64,000 nucleotides of DNA from Roseomonas sp. (GTDB taxonomy: Bacteria; Pseudomonadota; Alphaproteobacteria; Acetobacterales; Acetobacteraceae), in the NCBI GenBank assembly GCA_020249505.1, contig JADCFN010000064.1, forward strand, positions 1-64,000. The letters run 5' to 3'. The translations under genes were made by a program, and so were the position numbers. Each line of letters begins with the position of its first letter. Position 1 is the first letter of the stretch. The notes below the pieces were generated by a model, which searched no databases, was not told the origin of the DNA, and was given only the letters and a program-made list of their open reading frames with translations. Below, piece by piece: positions 16,688-25,237 of this stretch.

Positions 16688-16702
16688 GCAAGGCCCGTGC
16701 CA
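16688..16702 (-). promoter_or_regulatory. Sigma-54 promoter for flgI operon
   Basis: TGGCAC-N5-TTGC on the minus strand, a perfect match to the -24/-12 consensus with the exact 12-base GG-to-GC spacing. It lies about 55 bases upstream of the TTG start of flgI. Flagellar middle genes in Caulobacter use such promoters with FlbD/FliX control. Confidence 0.8.
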
Positions 16703-16707
16703 GGGTT

Positions 16708-16722
16708 TGGCGGTATCTTTGC
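16708..16722 (+). promoter_or_regulatory. Sigma-54 promoter for fliX
   Basis: TGGCGG-N5-TTGC on the plus strand, matching TGGC and TTGC with correct spacing, 70 bases upstream of the fliX ATG. It lies only five bases from the opposite-facing flgI site. Confidence 0.6.
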
Positions 16723-16791
16723 CGAGTCGTGGCGGCAAAACCTGCCGGGTCTCGGCTGAGCCTGCCGGGACAGGCGGAAGAAGGAGGTCAG

Positions 16792-17199
16792 ATGGTCGTT
16801 ATTCGGGGCGTGACGGGCGGCACCAATGTGCCGGGGGCGCGGTCAACGCGCGGCACCTCGGGCGGCTTTCGTGTGGGCGGCGGCGCTGAGGAAGCGCGCG
16901 AAGCCAATGCCAGCACGGGGGTTTCAGCGGCCACCGCCATGGGACTTTTGGCTGTCCAGGAATTGGGCCCGGCCAAGGAACGCAATGCCCGCGCCTTCCG
17001 CCGTGGTGAGGATATGCTGAAGGAATTGAAGGCCCTTCAGTTGGAATTGCTGGCAGGCCGCGCCGATCCCGCGCGGCTACAGGAACTTGCCCGGCTGACC
17101 GAGGGTGAAAAACCCGCCGATCCGGGCCTGGCTGAGGCGGTTGAGGCGATTGCGCTCCGTGCCCGTCTGGAATTGGCCCGGCGCGGCCTGGAAAGCTGA
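16792..17199 (+). CDS. fliX: Flagellar assembly regulator FliX
   Basis: 135-residue protein of the FliX class II flagellar family. It has a Gly/Arg-rich N-terminal third and a conserved helical C-terminus (GLLAVQELGPAKERNARAFRRG, DMLKELKALQLELLAG). In Caulobacter FliX couples early basal-body assembly to the sigma-54 activator FlbD. The start is secure because AAGGAGG lies six bases before ATG 16792. It faces flgI across a 158-base control region and is followed by dksA, the same order as in Caulobacter. No flbD is in the window. Confidence 0.82.
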   Translation: MVVIRGVTGGTNVPGARSTRGTSGGFRVGGGAEEAREANASTGVSAATAMGLLAVQELGPAKERNARAFRRGEDMLKELKALQLELLAGRADPARLQELARLTEGEKPADPGLAEAVEAIALRARLELARRGLES

Positions 17200-17266
17200 A
17201 ATCGGCTTTTGTCAGATATTTGTCTTCAAACGCCCCCTGGCGCCCCCGGGCAAGCCAGTATAGAAG

Positions 17267-17288
17267 CCTGTCAGTCCGGCGAGACAGG
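17267..17288 (+). other. Inverted repeat in the dksA leader
   Basis: CCTGTC and GACAGG arms with a ten-base loop, between fliX and dksA. There is no T-run, so it is not an intrinsic terminator; it could be an operator, attenuator or processing hairpin. Confidence 0.3.
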
Positions 17289-17341
17289 TTTCAGTAAAGA
17301 AATCACCTCGGCGGTTGTGCAAGGCGGGGGAAGAAGAAGAT

Positions 17342-17758
17342 ATGTTAGTGACATTGCCGCCCGATTACCGTCCCTCGGATTCCGAGGAGTTCATGAATGC
17401 GCTTCAGCTGGAATATTTCAGACAGAAGCTTCTTAGATGGCGTCACGATCTTGTACGCGAAGCGGGTGAGACCCTTTCCTCCCTCTCCGAAGGTGGCATT
17501 ACTGAAGCGGATCTTGCAGATCGCGCTTCGGTTGAAACTGACCGGGCGCTTGAACTCCGCACCCGGGATCGGTCGCGCAAATTGATCAACAAGATTGATC
17601 AGGCGCTGGAGAGAATCGAACACGGCACCTATGGCTATTGCGAGGAAAGCGGAGAGCCGATTTCGCTCCGCCGCCTGGAAGCGCGGCCCATTGCGACCAT
17701 GACGATCGAGGCGCAGGAACGCCATGAGCGCATGGAACGGGTGCATCGCGACGATTGA
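17342..17758 (+). CDS. dksA: RNA polymerase-binding transcription factor DksA (single-cysteine type)
   Basis: 138-residue DksA that binds the RNA polymerase secondary channel with ppGpp. The coiled-coil tip residues are present as DLADRA (Asp57, Asp60, Ala62, equivalent to E. coli Asp71, Asp74, Ala76). The zinc-finger region reads GYCEESGEPISLRRLEARP with only Cys100 of the usual four cysteines, a form known from other alphaproteobacteria that folds without zinc. I chose ATG 17342, in the typical position before VTLPPDYRPSDSEEFMN and preceded by GGGGGAAG; the frame could extend to 17315. Confidence 0.9.
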   Translation: MLVTLPPDYRPSDSEEFMNALQLEYFRQKLLRWRHDLVREAGETLSSLSEGGITEADLADRASVETDRALELRTRDRSRKLINKIDQALERIEHGTYGYCEESGEPISLRRLEARPIATMTIEAQERHERMERVHRDD

Positions 17759-17760
17759 AC

Positions 17761-17780
17761 GGCGGGGCGTAACGCCCGCC
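17761..17780. terminator. Hairpin at convergent gene ends (dksA / priA)
   Basis: GGCGGG and CCCGCC arms with an eight-base loop, between the dksA stop and the priA stop, without a T-run. Confidence 0.45.
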
Positions 17781-17784
17781 GGAC

Positions 17785-20007
17785 TTACAGGAACCCCACC
17801 GGGTCCACATCCACCTGCACCCGAACATTGCCGGGTACATCCACCTTCGACAGCCATTCGGCCAATAGCCGCTGCACGCCGATATCGCGCCGCGCCTTGA
17901 GCAATAACCGCCGCCGATGCCGTCCCCTCAACAAGGCAAGCGGCGCAGGCGCGGGACCCAAAACCTCCACCCCCTGGCCCGCCGGTGCAGCGCGCCCCAA
18001 ATCCCGCGCCACCCGATCCGCGGCCTTTTCATCCGGGGAGCTCACGATCAAGGCGGCCAGCCGGCCAAAGGGTGGCCAATGACCTGGCTGCCGCGCCTCG
18101 GCCTCGGCGGCCATGAAGGCTTCGTATTCGCCGGAAACCAAAGCCTGCATCACCGGATGATCCGGCGAAAAACTTTGCAGCAAAACGCGGCCCGGATGTT
18201 CCGCCCGCCCGGCACGGCCCGCCACCTGATGGAGAAGCTGCACGGTGCGCTCAGCCGCGCGCAAATCACCGCCCGCAAGGCCGAGATCAGCATCCACCAC
18301 ACCAACCAGCGTGAGGTAGGGAAAATGCCAGCCCTTGGCGACGATTTGCGTGCCGATGATCAGATCAACCTCACGCTTTTCAATCGCCTCCGCCGCTGCG
18401 GCGGCCGCTGCCGGGCCGGGGAGCGTATCTGAGGCCATGACCAGGCGGCGGGCTTCAGGGAAAAGCAAAGCGGCTTCTTCCAATACACGCTCCACGCCCG
18501 GCCCAATTGGCACGGTGCTATGCGGCGCGGCGCAGCTTGGGCAATGGCTGGGTGGCGCTTCCACATGGCCGCAATGGTGGCATTGCAGCCGCCGCGCGGC
18601 GCGGTGTTCCACCAGCCAAGCCGTGCAATTCGGGCAGCGCAGCCGATGGCCGCAGGCGCGGCAAAGCGTGAGCGGCGCGTAGCCGCGCCGGTTCAAGAAC
18701 AGCATGGCCTGTTCGCCGCGCTTGAGCGTCTCCGCCACCGCTGCCACCAGGGCCGGGCTCAAGAAGCGCCCGCGCGGCGGGGTTTCGCGCCTGAGGTCTA
18801 TAAGGCCAATCTCGGGCATCACCGCGCCGCCGTGACGCGCCGCCAAATGGCATTCGCCGTAGCGCCCAGCGCGCGCATTCGTCAGGGTTTCCAGCGAGGG
18901 TGTCGCACTCACCAGCACGCAAGCGGCATCGGACAAGCGCGCGCGCACCACCGCCATGTCGCGCGCGTGATAGATCACGCCTTCTTCCTGCTTGAAGGCG
19001 GTTTCATGTTCCTCATCCACCACAATCAGCCCGAGATCGGGAAAGGGCAGAAACAGCGCCGAACGCGCGCCCACCAGCACGGGGGCGCGGCCTTCCGCCA
19101 CCGCGCGCCAGGTGATGCGCCGGGTGCGGGGGGAAAGTTCTGAATGCCATAGCGCGGGATCAGTGCCAAAGCGCGCGCGAAAGCGATCCAGCCATTGCGC
19201 CGAGAGCGCGATTTCCGGCAGCAACACCAAAGCCTGCCGCCCAGCCTGGAGTGCTGCGGCGATAGCTTCAAAATAAACCTCGGTCTTGCCGGAACCTGTC
19301 ACGCCGGACAGTAAAGTAGTGCTGTAGCCTTCCCGTGCCACGGCCGAGCGCAGCAATGCCGCCGCTTCTGCCTGGTCGGCATCCAGCACCGGGCCGGGGC
19401 GCGCCAGATCGGGGGGGCGGAAGTCTTCCAACGGCGGCAGCAGGCCGGGGACCAGCAAGCCGGCATCGGCCATGCCGCGCAGCACGGCGGGGGCGACGCC
19501 GGCATCCCGCGCCAAATCATCCGGTGCCCGCACCTCGCCCAATGGCAGGGCGGCCAGAACGCGCTGGCGTGCGGGGGTCAGGCGCGGCGCTTCCGGCAGC
19601 GGATCGGCGCGGCACCAGCCGGCGCGATGGGGCTGGGCTTCCAAAGCGGCGGGGACACTCATCGCCATCCGCAGCACCGCGCCGCGCGGTGAAAGCGTAT
19701 AGGCGGCGACCCAATCCACGAAGCGGCGGAGCTTTTCCGGCATGGGGGGCGCTTCCAGCACTGCCGCGATGGGGCGCAGCCGATGCTCCGGCAGGGACGA
19801 CTCGGGTGCCTCATCCCACACCACGCCAAGCACTTGCCGCCCGCCCAAGGGCACGGCGACGAAACTGCCGGGGGGAGGTGCGTCACCCTCCGCCAGGTAA
19901 TCATAGGCGTCCGCCAGCGGCAGCGGCAGTAGAACGCGCAAGCGTTTGGCAGAGTTTGAAGAAATTATTTCAGGCAAAAGGGACTGCTTTCGCGAAGGGG
20001 CCGGCAT
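17785..20007 (-). CDS. priA: Primosomal replication restart helicase PriA
   Basis: 740-residue superfamily 2 helicase that reloads the replisome at stalled forks. The N-terminal 3'-end-binding domain ([19 protein letters not shown]) is followed by Walker A (GVTGSGKTE), the DEEH box (VVDEEHE) and the zinc-binding insertion with [13 protein letters not shown] and [17 protein letters not shown], eight cysteines in all. The helicase C-terminal motif HQVAGRAGR is also present. Length and order match the family. It is divergent from the transaldolase gene across 103 bases. Confidence 0.95.
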   Translation of the reverse strand: MPAPSRKQSLLPEIISSNSAKRLRVLLPLPLADAYDYLAEGDAPPPGSFVAVPLGGRQVLGVVWDEAPESSLPEHRLRPIAAVLEAPPMPEKLRRFVDWVAAYTLSPRGAVLRMAMSVPAALEAQPHRAGWCRADPLPEAPRLTPARQRVLAALPLGEVRAPDDLARDAGVAPAVLRGMADAGLLVPGLLPPLEDFRPPDLARPGPVLDADQAEAAALLRSAVAREGYSTTLLSGVTGSGKTEVYFEAIAAALQAGRQALVLLPEIALSAQWLDRFRARFGTDPALWHSELSPRTRRITWRAVAEGRAPVLVGARSALFLPFPDLGLIVVDEEHETAFKQEEGVIYHARDMAVVRARLSDAACVLVSATPSLETLTNARAGRYGECHLAARHGGAVMPEIGLIDLRRETPPRGRFLSPALVAAVAETLKRGEQAMLFLNRRGYAPLTLCRACGHRLRCPNCTAWLVEHRAARRLQCHHCGHVEAPPSHCPSCAAPHSTVPIGPGVERVLEEAALLFPEARRLVMASDTLPGPAAAAAAAEAIEKREVDLIIGTQIVAKGWHFPYLTLVGVVDADLGLAGGDLRAAERTVQLLHQVAGRAGRAEHPGRVLLQSFSPDHPVMQALVSGEYEAFMAAEAEARQPGHWPPFGRLAALIVSSPDEKAADRVARDLGRAAPAGQGVEVLGPAPAPLALLRGRHRRRLLLKARRDIGVQRLLAEWLSKVDVPGNVRVQVDVDPVGFL

Positions 20008-20110
20008 GAGCTAAGGTTTAGCCTATTCGCGGCGGGGAGGCTTGCGCTTTGTGCCGCGCAGCCCCATTCCCCGCCGAAGCCTTGTCTTTCGCCATGCAGG
20101 ATTGGAATTC

Positions 20111-20767
20111 ATGAAGTTCTTTGTTGATACCGCCGAAGTTGCCGAAATTCGCGCCCTTGCCGAATTGGGCATGGTGGATGGTGTGACCACCAATCCATCA
20201 CTCATCGCCAAATCCGGCCGCGACATGAAGCAGGTGATTGCGGAAATCTGCGCCATCACCCCTGGCCCCGTCAGCGCCGAAGTGACCGCGACGGATGCCG
20301 CCGGCATGCTGGCCGAAGGGCGTTTTCTGCGCGCCATTGCGCCCAATGTCGCGGTGAAAGTGCCGTTGACCGAAGCCGGGCTGATCGCCTGCCGCACGCT
20401 CGCCGCCGAAGGCACCCCGGTGAATGTGACGCTCTGCTTTTCTGCCGCCCAGGCGCTGCTGGCCGCCAAGGCGGGTGCCGCCTTCATCTCCCCCTTTGTC
20501 GGGCGGCTTGACGATATCGCGACCGATGGCATGCGGCTGATTGCGGACATTGTGCAGATATACCGCAATTACCCCGCGATCCGCACCGAGGTTTTGGTGG
20601 CGTCCATCCGCCACCCCATTCACCTTGTTGAGAGTGCCAAGATGGGCGCGCATGTGGCGACCCTGCCGCCCAACGTGATCCGCCAATTGCTGAAGCATCC
20701 GCTCACTGATCGGGGCCTGGAGGCGTTTCTGGCGGATTGGAAAAAGACAGGACAAAGCATCCTGTGA
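20111..20767 (+). CDS. tal: Transaldolase, small (type 3B / fructose-6-phosphate aldolase-like)
   Basis: 218-residue transaldolase of the short MipB/TalC family. The Schiff-base lysine is Lys83 in [20 protein letters not shown] and the phosphate-site segment [20 protein letters not shown] are conserved. It transfers dihydroxyacetone units in the non-oxidative pentose phosphate pathway; fructose-6-phosphate aldolase activity is possible in this subgroup. I chose ATG 20111 (MKFFVDTAE), the family-typical start. The stop overlaps the GTG of the DUF484 gene. Confidence 0.9.
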   Translation: MKFFVDTAEVAEIRALAELGMVDGVTTNPSLIAKSGRDMKQVIAEICAITPGPVSAEVTATDAAGMLAEGRFLRAIAPNVAVKVPLTEAGLIACRTLAAEGTPVNVTLCFSAAQALLAAKAGAAFISPFVGRLDDIATDGMRLIADIVQIYRNYPAIRTEVLVASIRHPIHLVESAKMGAHVATLPPNVIRQLLKHPLTDRGLEAFLADWKKTGQSIL

Positions 20768-21447
20768 GCGACCCGCCCTCAGACGGGAAGGCCCCGAACG
20801 GGCCCTCGGCTGAGGAGGTGGAAGCATTCCTGCGCGCCCATCCTGGGTTTCTGGCAGACCGGCCAGATCTTTACCGGGCGCTGGCGCCGCCGCGGCGTGT
20901 GCATGGCGATGGGCTAACCGATCACATGGCGGCAATGCTGGGCGCGGAGCGCGAGCGTGCTTCCGCGCTGGATGCGGAATTGCGCCTGGCTTTGGATGCG
21001 GAACGGGCGGGGCTTGGTTTGGTATCCCGCGTGCGCTTGGCAGTATTGGCGCTGATGCGTTCAGACAATGCGCCGGAGACCGTGGCGCAGGAATGGCCCA
21101 ATCTGCTGGGGCTGGAGAGCTGCACGCTTTGTGTGGAACCGCCGGATAATCCCGGCCAGCTTTGGATGCGGCCGGAACAGCGGCCTCTACCGCGCGGCAT
21201 GGTGGAAAAATTGCTAGGGCGCGGGCGCGATGTGCTGGTGCGCGACAAGCCCGAAGATGCCGATACGCTGCATGGCGAAGCGGGCGGGCTGATTGCGCGC
21301 GATGCGCTGGTGCGCGTGGTGGTGGCGCAGCAGCCCTTGATGCTGCTGGCGCTGGGCGCGCGGGATGCGCATGCGCTGCCGGCGCGCCATGGCACTGAAC
21401 CCTTGGTGTTTCTGGGCCGCGCCGTGGCGGCGGCAATTGCCAGGTAG
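20764..21447 (+). CDS. DUF484 family (GAF-like) protein
   Basis: 227-residue protein of the DUF484 family. A short N-terminal motif [21 protein letters not shown] is followed by a helical linker and a degenerate GAF-like domain. The function is not established, but it is commonly encoded right before xerC, as here. It starts at GTG 20764, sharing bases with the transaldolase stop (GTGA), and ends one base before the xerC start. Confidence 0.85.
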   Translation: MSDPPSDGKAPNGPSAEEVEAFLRAHPGFLADRPDLYRALAPPRRVHGDGLTDHMAAMLGAERERASALDAELRLALDAERAGLGLVSRVRLAVLALMRSDNAPETVAQEWPNLLGLESCTLCVEPPDNPGQLWMRPEQRPLPRGMVEKLLGRGRDVLVRDKPEDADTLHGEAGGLIARDALVRVVVAQQPLMLLALGARDAHALPARHGTEPLVFLGRAVAAAIAR

Positions 21448-21448
21448 C

Positions 21449-22381
21449 ATGACTGGCGCCGAGGCCGCCGCTGCCTGGCTTGGCTGGTTTGCCGCCGAAC
21501 GCCGCGCGAGTACGCATAGCATCGAAGCCTATGGGCGCGATGTGGCGCAATTCCTGGCCTTTCTGAGCGGGCATTTGGGCGATGAGCCTGATCTGGCCGC
21601 CCTTAGCGCGCTGCGGCCGGCAGATTTGCGCGCGTTCCTATCGGCACGCGCCATGGAAGGCGATGTGGGCGCCACGCGTGCTCGCAAGCTGGCCACGATA
21701 CGGAGTTTTCTGCGCTATTTGCAACGCCATCAGGGCATGGCGCCCGTTGCCCTTGCCGGGCTGCGTGCGCCGCGTGCCAAGGCGCCTTTGCCACGTGCGC
21801 TGAGCGAGAAAGAAGCGCGCGCGGCGGCGGAGGATGTGGCTGATGTCTATGCGCTGGGCCGACATGAAAACCCGCGCCTGCAAGCAGCCCGCGACCGCGC
21901 CTTGTTCACACTGCTTTATGGCGCGGGGCTAAGATTGGGGGAGGCTTTGGCGCTCAATCTGGGTGATGCGCCGCGCACGGGGTCCGAGGCAGCGCTGAGG
22001 GTTGTGGGCAAGGGCAATAAGGAAAGGCTGGTACCGATCCTGCCGGTGATCCGCGATGCGATGGCGGAATATTTGGCGGAACGCGGCAGTGGTGCGCCTG
22101 ATGAGCCCCTTTTCATCGGTGCGCGCGGGGCGCGGCTTGATCCGGCGGTGGCGCAGAAAAGGCTTCGTGATTTTCGCAGGCTTGCCGGGCTGCCGGAACA
22201 TGCAAGCCCGCATGCGCTGCGCCATTCCTTCGCGACGCATTTACTGGGCGGCGGCGCTGATTTGCGTGCGATTCAGGAATTGCTCGGCCATGCCAGCCTT
22301 TCCACCACGCAGCGCTATACGGCGGTGGATGCGGCGGCGCTGCTGGAGACTTGGCGCAAGGCGCATCCTCGGGCGGATTGA
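21449..22381 (+). CDS. xerC: Tyrosine recombinase XerC
   Basis: 310-residue site-specific recombinase that resolves chromosome dimers at dif together with XerD. The N-terminal SAM-like core-binding domain (STHSIEAYGRDVAQFLAFL) and the catalytic domain are complete. The catalytic set Arg162, Lys188, His255, Arg258, His281 and nucleophile Tyr290 is all present (LRLGEAL, GKGNKERLVP, HALRHSFATHLL, LGHASLSTTQRY). The DUF484 neighbour and normal length support XerC and not a phage or integron integrase. Confidence 0.92.
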   Translation: MTGAEAAAAWLGWFAAERRASTHSIEAYGRDVAQFLAFLSGHLGDEPDLAALSALRPADLRAFLSARAMEGDVGATRARKLATIRSFLRYLQRHQGMAPVALAGLRAPRAKAPLPRALSEKEARAAAEDVADVYALGRHENPRLQAARDRALFTLLYGAGLRLGEALALNLGDAPRTGSEAALRVVGKGNKERLVPILPVIRDAMAEYLAERGSGAPDEPLFIGARGARLDPAVAQKRLRDFRRLAGLPEHASPHALRHSFATHLLGGGADLRAIQELLGHASLSTTQRYTAVDAAALLETWRKAHPRAD

Positions 22382-22429
22382 CCGGCTAGTCTTGGCGCTC
22401 ACAATATTGGAAATCACGGGAGAAACGCC

Positions 22430-23203
22430 ATGAGCATTCGCATCGGTATCGCCGGCATGGCCGGGCGCATGGGCCAGCTTTTGATTGAGGAAACCGCCGC
22501 CGCTGGTGCAGTATGTGTGGGCGGCACCTTGCGCGCGGGCGGTAAACCGGCCCCTGCCGGCTTGCAAAGCTTTCCGGATATCGCCGCACTTTTCACCGCT
22601 TCCGATGTGGTGATTGATTTCACCCATGCAGATACCGCCGCCACCCATGCCGCTGCTGCCGCCGCCTGCGGCAAGGGTTTTATTCTCGGCAGTTCAGGGC
22701 TTTCAGCGGCCGCGGAAGCGGCTGTCGCAGAAGCCGGCAAGCGCGCGCCGATTGTCTATGCCGCGAATTTCGCGCCGGGGGTCAATCTGTTTTTGGCGAT
22801 TGCGGAGCGCATGGCGGCAGCGCTCCCTGGCGCGCAATATGATGCCGAAATTGTGGAGATGCACCACCGCCAGAAGGTGGATGCGCCATCCGGCACCGCA
22901 GTCGCCTTGGGCCGTGCTGTGGCAGCAGGGCGCGGCACCACCATGGAAGAAGCCGGCATTGAAAGCGGGCGCGATGGCCATTGCGGCCCGCGCGGCACCG
23001 GCACGATTGGCTTTGCGGCTTTACGCGGCGGGCAGGTGGTTGGTGAACACACGCTGCTTTTCGCCGCCGCTTCAGAACATATCAGCCTGACGCATCGCAG
23101 TTTTGATCGGCGCGTCTATGCCACCGGCGCGGTGCGTGCCGCGCTTTGGGTGCATGGGCGCGCGCCGGCGCTATACGGTATGAAGCATGTGCTTGGGATG
23201 TAA
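22430..23203 (+). CDS. dapB: 4-hydroxy-tetrahydrodipicolinate reductase DapB
   Basis: 257-residue enzyme of lysine and diaminopimelate synthesis that reduces 4-hydroxytetrahydrodipicolinate with NAD(P)H. The N-terminal dinucleotide motif GIAGMAGRMGQ, the family signature EMHHRQKVDAPSGTA with the catalytic His and Lys, and the C-terminal ARTGARAA-like stretch (ATGAVRAALW) are present. GGGAG precedes the ATG by seven bases. It converges on the flavin monooxygenase gene, with only six bases between the stops. Confidence 0.95.
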   Translation: MSIRIGIAGMAGRMGQLLIEETAAAGAVCVGGTLRAGGKPAPAGLQSFPDIAALFTASDVVIDFTHADTAATHAAAAAACGKGFILGSSGLSAAAEAAVAEAGKRAPIVYAANFAPGVNLFLAIAERMAAALPGAQYDAEIVEMHHRQKVDAPSGTAVALGRAVAAGRGTTMEEAGIESGRDGHCGPRGTGTIGFAALRGGQVVGEHTLLFAAASEHISLTHRSFDRRVYATGAVRAALWVHGRAPALYGMKHVLGM

Positions 23204-23209
23204 TCCAGG

Positions 23210-24559
23210 TCAGCGCTGCCAATCAAAGGGTGCCGCGCGCGGCAGGCCGAGATTTTCGCGGAGCGTCGTCCCAGTATATTCCTTGCGGAAGACACCGCGG
23301 CGCTGCAATTCCGGCACAACCAGGCGCACGAATTCCTCATAGGTGCCCGGCATATGTGTGGCGGCCAGTACAAAGCCATCACAGGCGCCACCTTCGACCC
23401 AGGCATGCATCTCATCCGCCACGCGTTTCGGCGTGCCACAAAATACCGGGAATTCACGAATGGTCCCGCGCCCGGTGATTTCCACGAAGTCCCGCAAGGT
23501 AGGGTTACGCTTGCCGCTGGAAGCCACCACGCGATCACGCAGTGCTTGCAGGCCCTTGATGCCGGCCAATTCATCATCGGTGAAGGCATCATCCAAGGCT
23601 TTTGAGGCAAAGTCGTAATTCAATGCCTCAGACAGCAAGGAAAGCCCATCAACCGGCTTGGCGAGGCCATCAATCAAGGCACGCTTTTCCTGCGCTGCCG
23701 CTTCGGTCTCACCCACAATGCAATAAACGGCAGGGCAGATGCGTACCGTGGCGGGGTCTCGGCCAGAGGCAGCGACCTGTTCCTTGAAACCGCTATAGCC
23801 GCGCTTGGCGACTTCCATATTCGGATAGATCACGAAAACCAGATCGCCCCAGCGTGCGGCAAAGTTTTTCCCGCGTCCGCTTTGGCCGGCCTGGATCAGA
23901 ACGGGCCGCCCCTGAGGCGTGCGCGGCACGGTGAAGGGGCCGCGGCTTTTGAACCATTTGCCCTTATGGTCCAGCCGCCGAACCTTGGTGGCATCGGCGA
24001 AGACGCCGCTCTCACGGTCCTGGATGATCGCGTCATCGCCCCAGGAATCCCAATGCGACAGCACGATTTCCATGAATTCATCCGCGCGATCATAGCGCAG
24101 ATCATGTTCCAGATGATCATCTGCGCCCATATTATGCGCTTCACTGTCATTCAGTGATGTCACCACATTCCAGGCTGCGCGCCCGCCCAGCATGTGATCA
24201 AGTGTGGCGAAAACCCGCGCCACATGGAAGGGTTCGTAATAGGTGGTGGAATAGGTGCCGCCGAGCCCGAGTTTTGAGGTTGCAAGGCCCATCGCCGTCA
24301 GAATTGAGATCAGATCAAGCTTCACCACGCGAATGCCATTGCGTACCGCCTCAGCATGGTCATGACCAAGGATATCCGGCATGGCGAGCCGATCATCGAA
24401 AAACGCCATATGGAAGCAACCGGCTTCCAGCGTGCGGGCGATGCGCTGGTAATACTCGGGACGCAGGTAGTCCTGCATGGTCGCGGGATGCCGCCAGGAA
24501 CCCACATAATTCGAACAATTCTGCGCCTGCAGAAAGGCCACCAGCGTCATTTGCTTCAT
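23210..24559 (-). CDS. LLM-class flavin-dependent monooxygenase, NtaA/SnaA/DszA family
   Basis: 449-residue FMNH2-dependent monooxygenase. The family core is plain: FFDDRLAMP, LGLGGTYSTTYYEPFHVAR, GGRAAWNVVTS and the phosphate-binding RPVLIQAGQSGRG. Relatives oxidise nitrilotriacetate, pristinamycin precursors or dibenzothiophene sulfone using reduced flavin from a partner reductase. No reductase is in the window. AAGGAA precedes ATG 24559. It lies 60 bases downstream of a TetR gene on the same strand, so it is probably controlled by that repressor. The substrate is unknown. Confidence 0.87.
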   Translation of the reverse strand: MKQMTLVAFLQAQNCSNYVGSWRHPATMQDYLRPEYYQRIARTLEAGCFHMAFFDDRLAMPDILGHDHAEAVRNGIRVVKLDLISILTAMGLATSKLGLGGTYSTTYYEPFHVARVFATLDHMLGGRAAWNVVTSLNDSEAHNMGADDHLEHDLRYDRADEFMEIVLSHWDSWGDDAIIQDRESGVFADATKVRRLDHKGKWFKSRGPFTVPRTPQGRPVLIQAGQSGRGKNFAARWGDLVFVIYPNMEVAKRGYSGFKEQVAASGRDPATVRICPAVYCIVGETEAAAQEKRALIDGLAKPVDGLSLLSEALNYDFASKALDDAFTDDELAGIKGLQALRDRVVASSGKRNPTLRDFVEITGRGTIREFPVFCGTPKRVADEMHAWVEGGACDGFVLAATHMPGTYEEFVRLVVPELQRRGVFRKEYTGTTLRENLGLPRAAPFDWQR

Positions 24560-24619
24560 CGGCGTATTCCTTTTTCCCGTACCGCATCATCGCGCAGCGC
24601 CGATGGCGCGGCAAGCCAA

Positions 24620-25177
24620 TCAGCCTTGGGGTTGCGGCAGTCGCGCCAAATGGCTTTCCATCAAGGCGCGCGCCGAAAGCCCGAACAGGCGGATGCGGCG
24701 TGTTTCAGACATCACCAGCAAACCCACCGCAAGCGCGAAGGCTTCCGTTGCCGCTTCCTGCCCTCCCAGCGCGCGCATGGGTGCCAATGCCGCGACCAGC
24801 GCGGCATTCAAGCCGGGATCAAGCCCATGCCCCAGCCCGCGCGGTGCCAAGCCCCCGCCACCCAGATAAAACCCCAGCGCCAATTCCTGCGGATGCGCAG
24901 CATAGAAATCGAACAAGGCGAGTGCGGCGCCGCGAAACCCATCCCGCGCCGCACCAGCCGCAACCGCAGCCTTTAAGCGCGCCAAGCTATCACGCAGCAC
25001 TTCGGCATAAATCGCCTCACGCGAGGGAAAATGGAAATAAAGCGCCGCGGGCGTATAGCCGGCGCGCGCCGCGATGGCGCGAAGGCTGGCACCCTCAAGC
25101 CCTGCTTCGGCGAAAAGCGCTTTGGCGGCGGCAAGGATATGGTCGCGCTTGGCAGCATTCTTGTCCGGGCGGGTCAT
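24620..25177 (-). CDS. TetR family transcriptional regulator
   Basis: 185-residue regulator. The N-terminal helix-turn-helix domain is typical (HILAAAKALFAEAGLEG, LRAIAARAGYTPAALYFHF); the remaining ligand-binding part is family-specific. The ATG at 25177 is 11 bases from a perfect palindrome (25189-25203), its likely operator, which sits between this gene and the divergent hydroxylase-superfamily gene. It should repress itself, the downstream flavin monooxygenase and the divergent gene until a ligand binds. Confidence 0.85.
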   Translation of the reverse strand: MTRPDKNAAKRDHILAAAKALFAEAGLEGASLRAIAARAGYTPAALYFHFPSREAIYAEVLRDSLARLKAAVAAGAARDGFRGAALALFDFYAAHPQELALGFYLGGGGLAPRGLGHGLDPGLNAALVAALAPMRALGGQEAATEAFALAVGLLVMSETRRIRLFGLSARALMESHLARLPQPQG

Positions 25178-25188
25178 TGACGGCAATT

Positions 25189-25203
25189 TCTAACAGCGTT
25201 AGA
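25189..25203. promoter_or_regulatory. Palindromic TetR-type operator
   Basis: TCTAAC-AGC-GTTAGA: six-base arms with perfect symmetry around a three-base centre. It lies in the 60-base gap between the divergent tetR and hydroxylase-superfamily starts, the expected place for an autoregulated TetR site. Confidence 0.7.
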
Positions 25204-25237
25204 TTTTACCCGTCAACCGAGTTTGGGAAGCCCCGCC

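Noticed and set aside
21449-22381. Tyrosine recombinase as a sign of a prophage or integrative element
   Set aside because: It follows DUF484 and housekeeping genes, has normal XerC length and motifs, and no tRNA, att repeats or phage genes are near.
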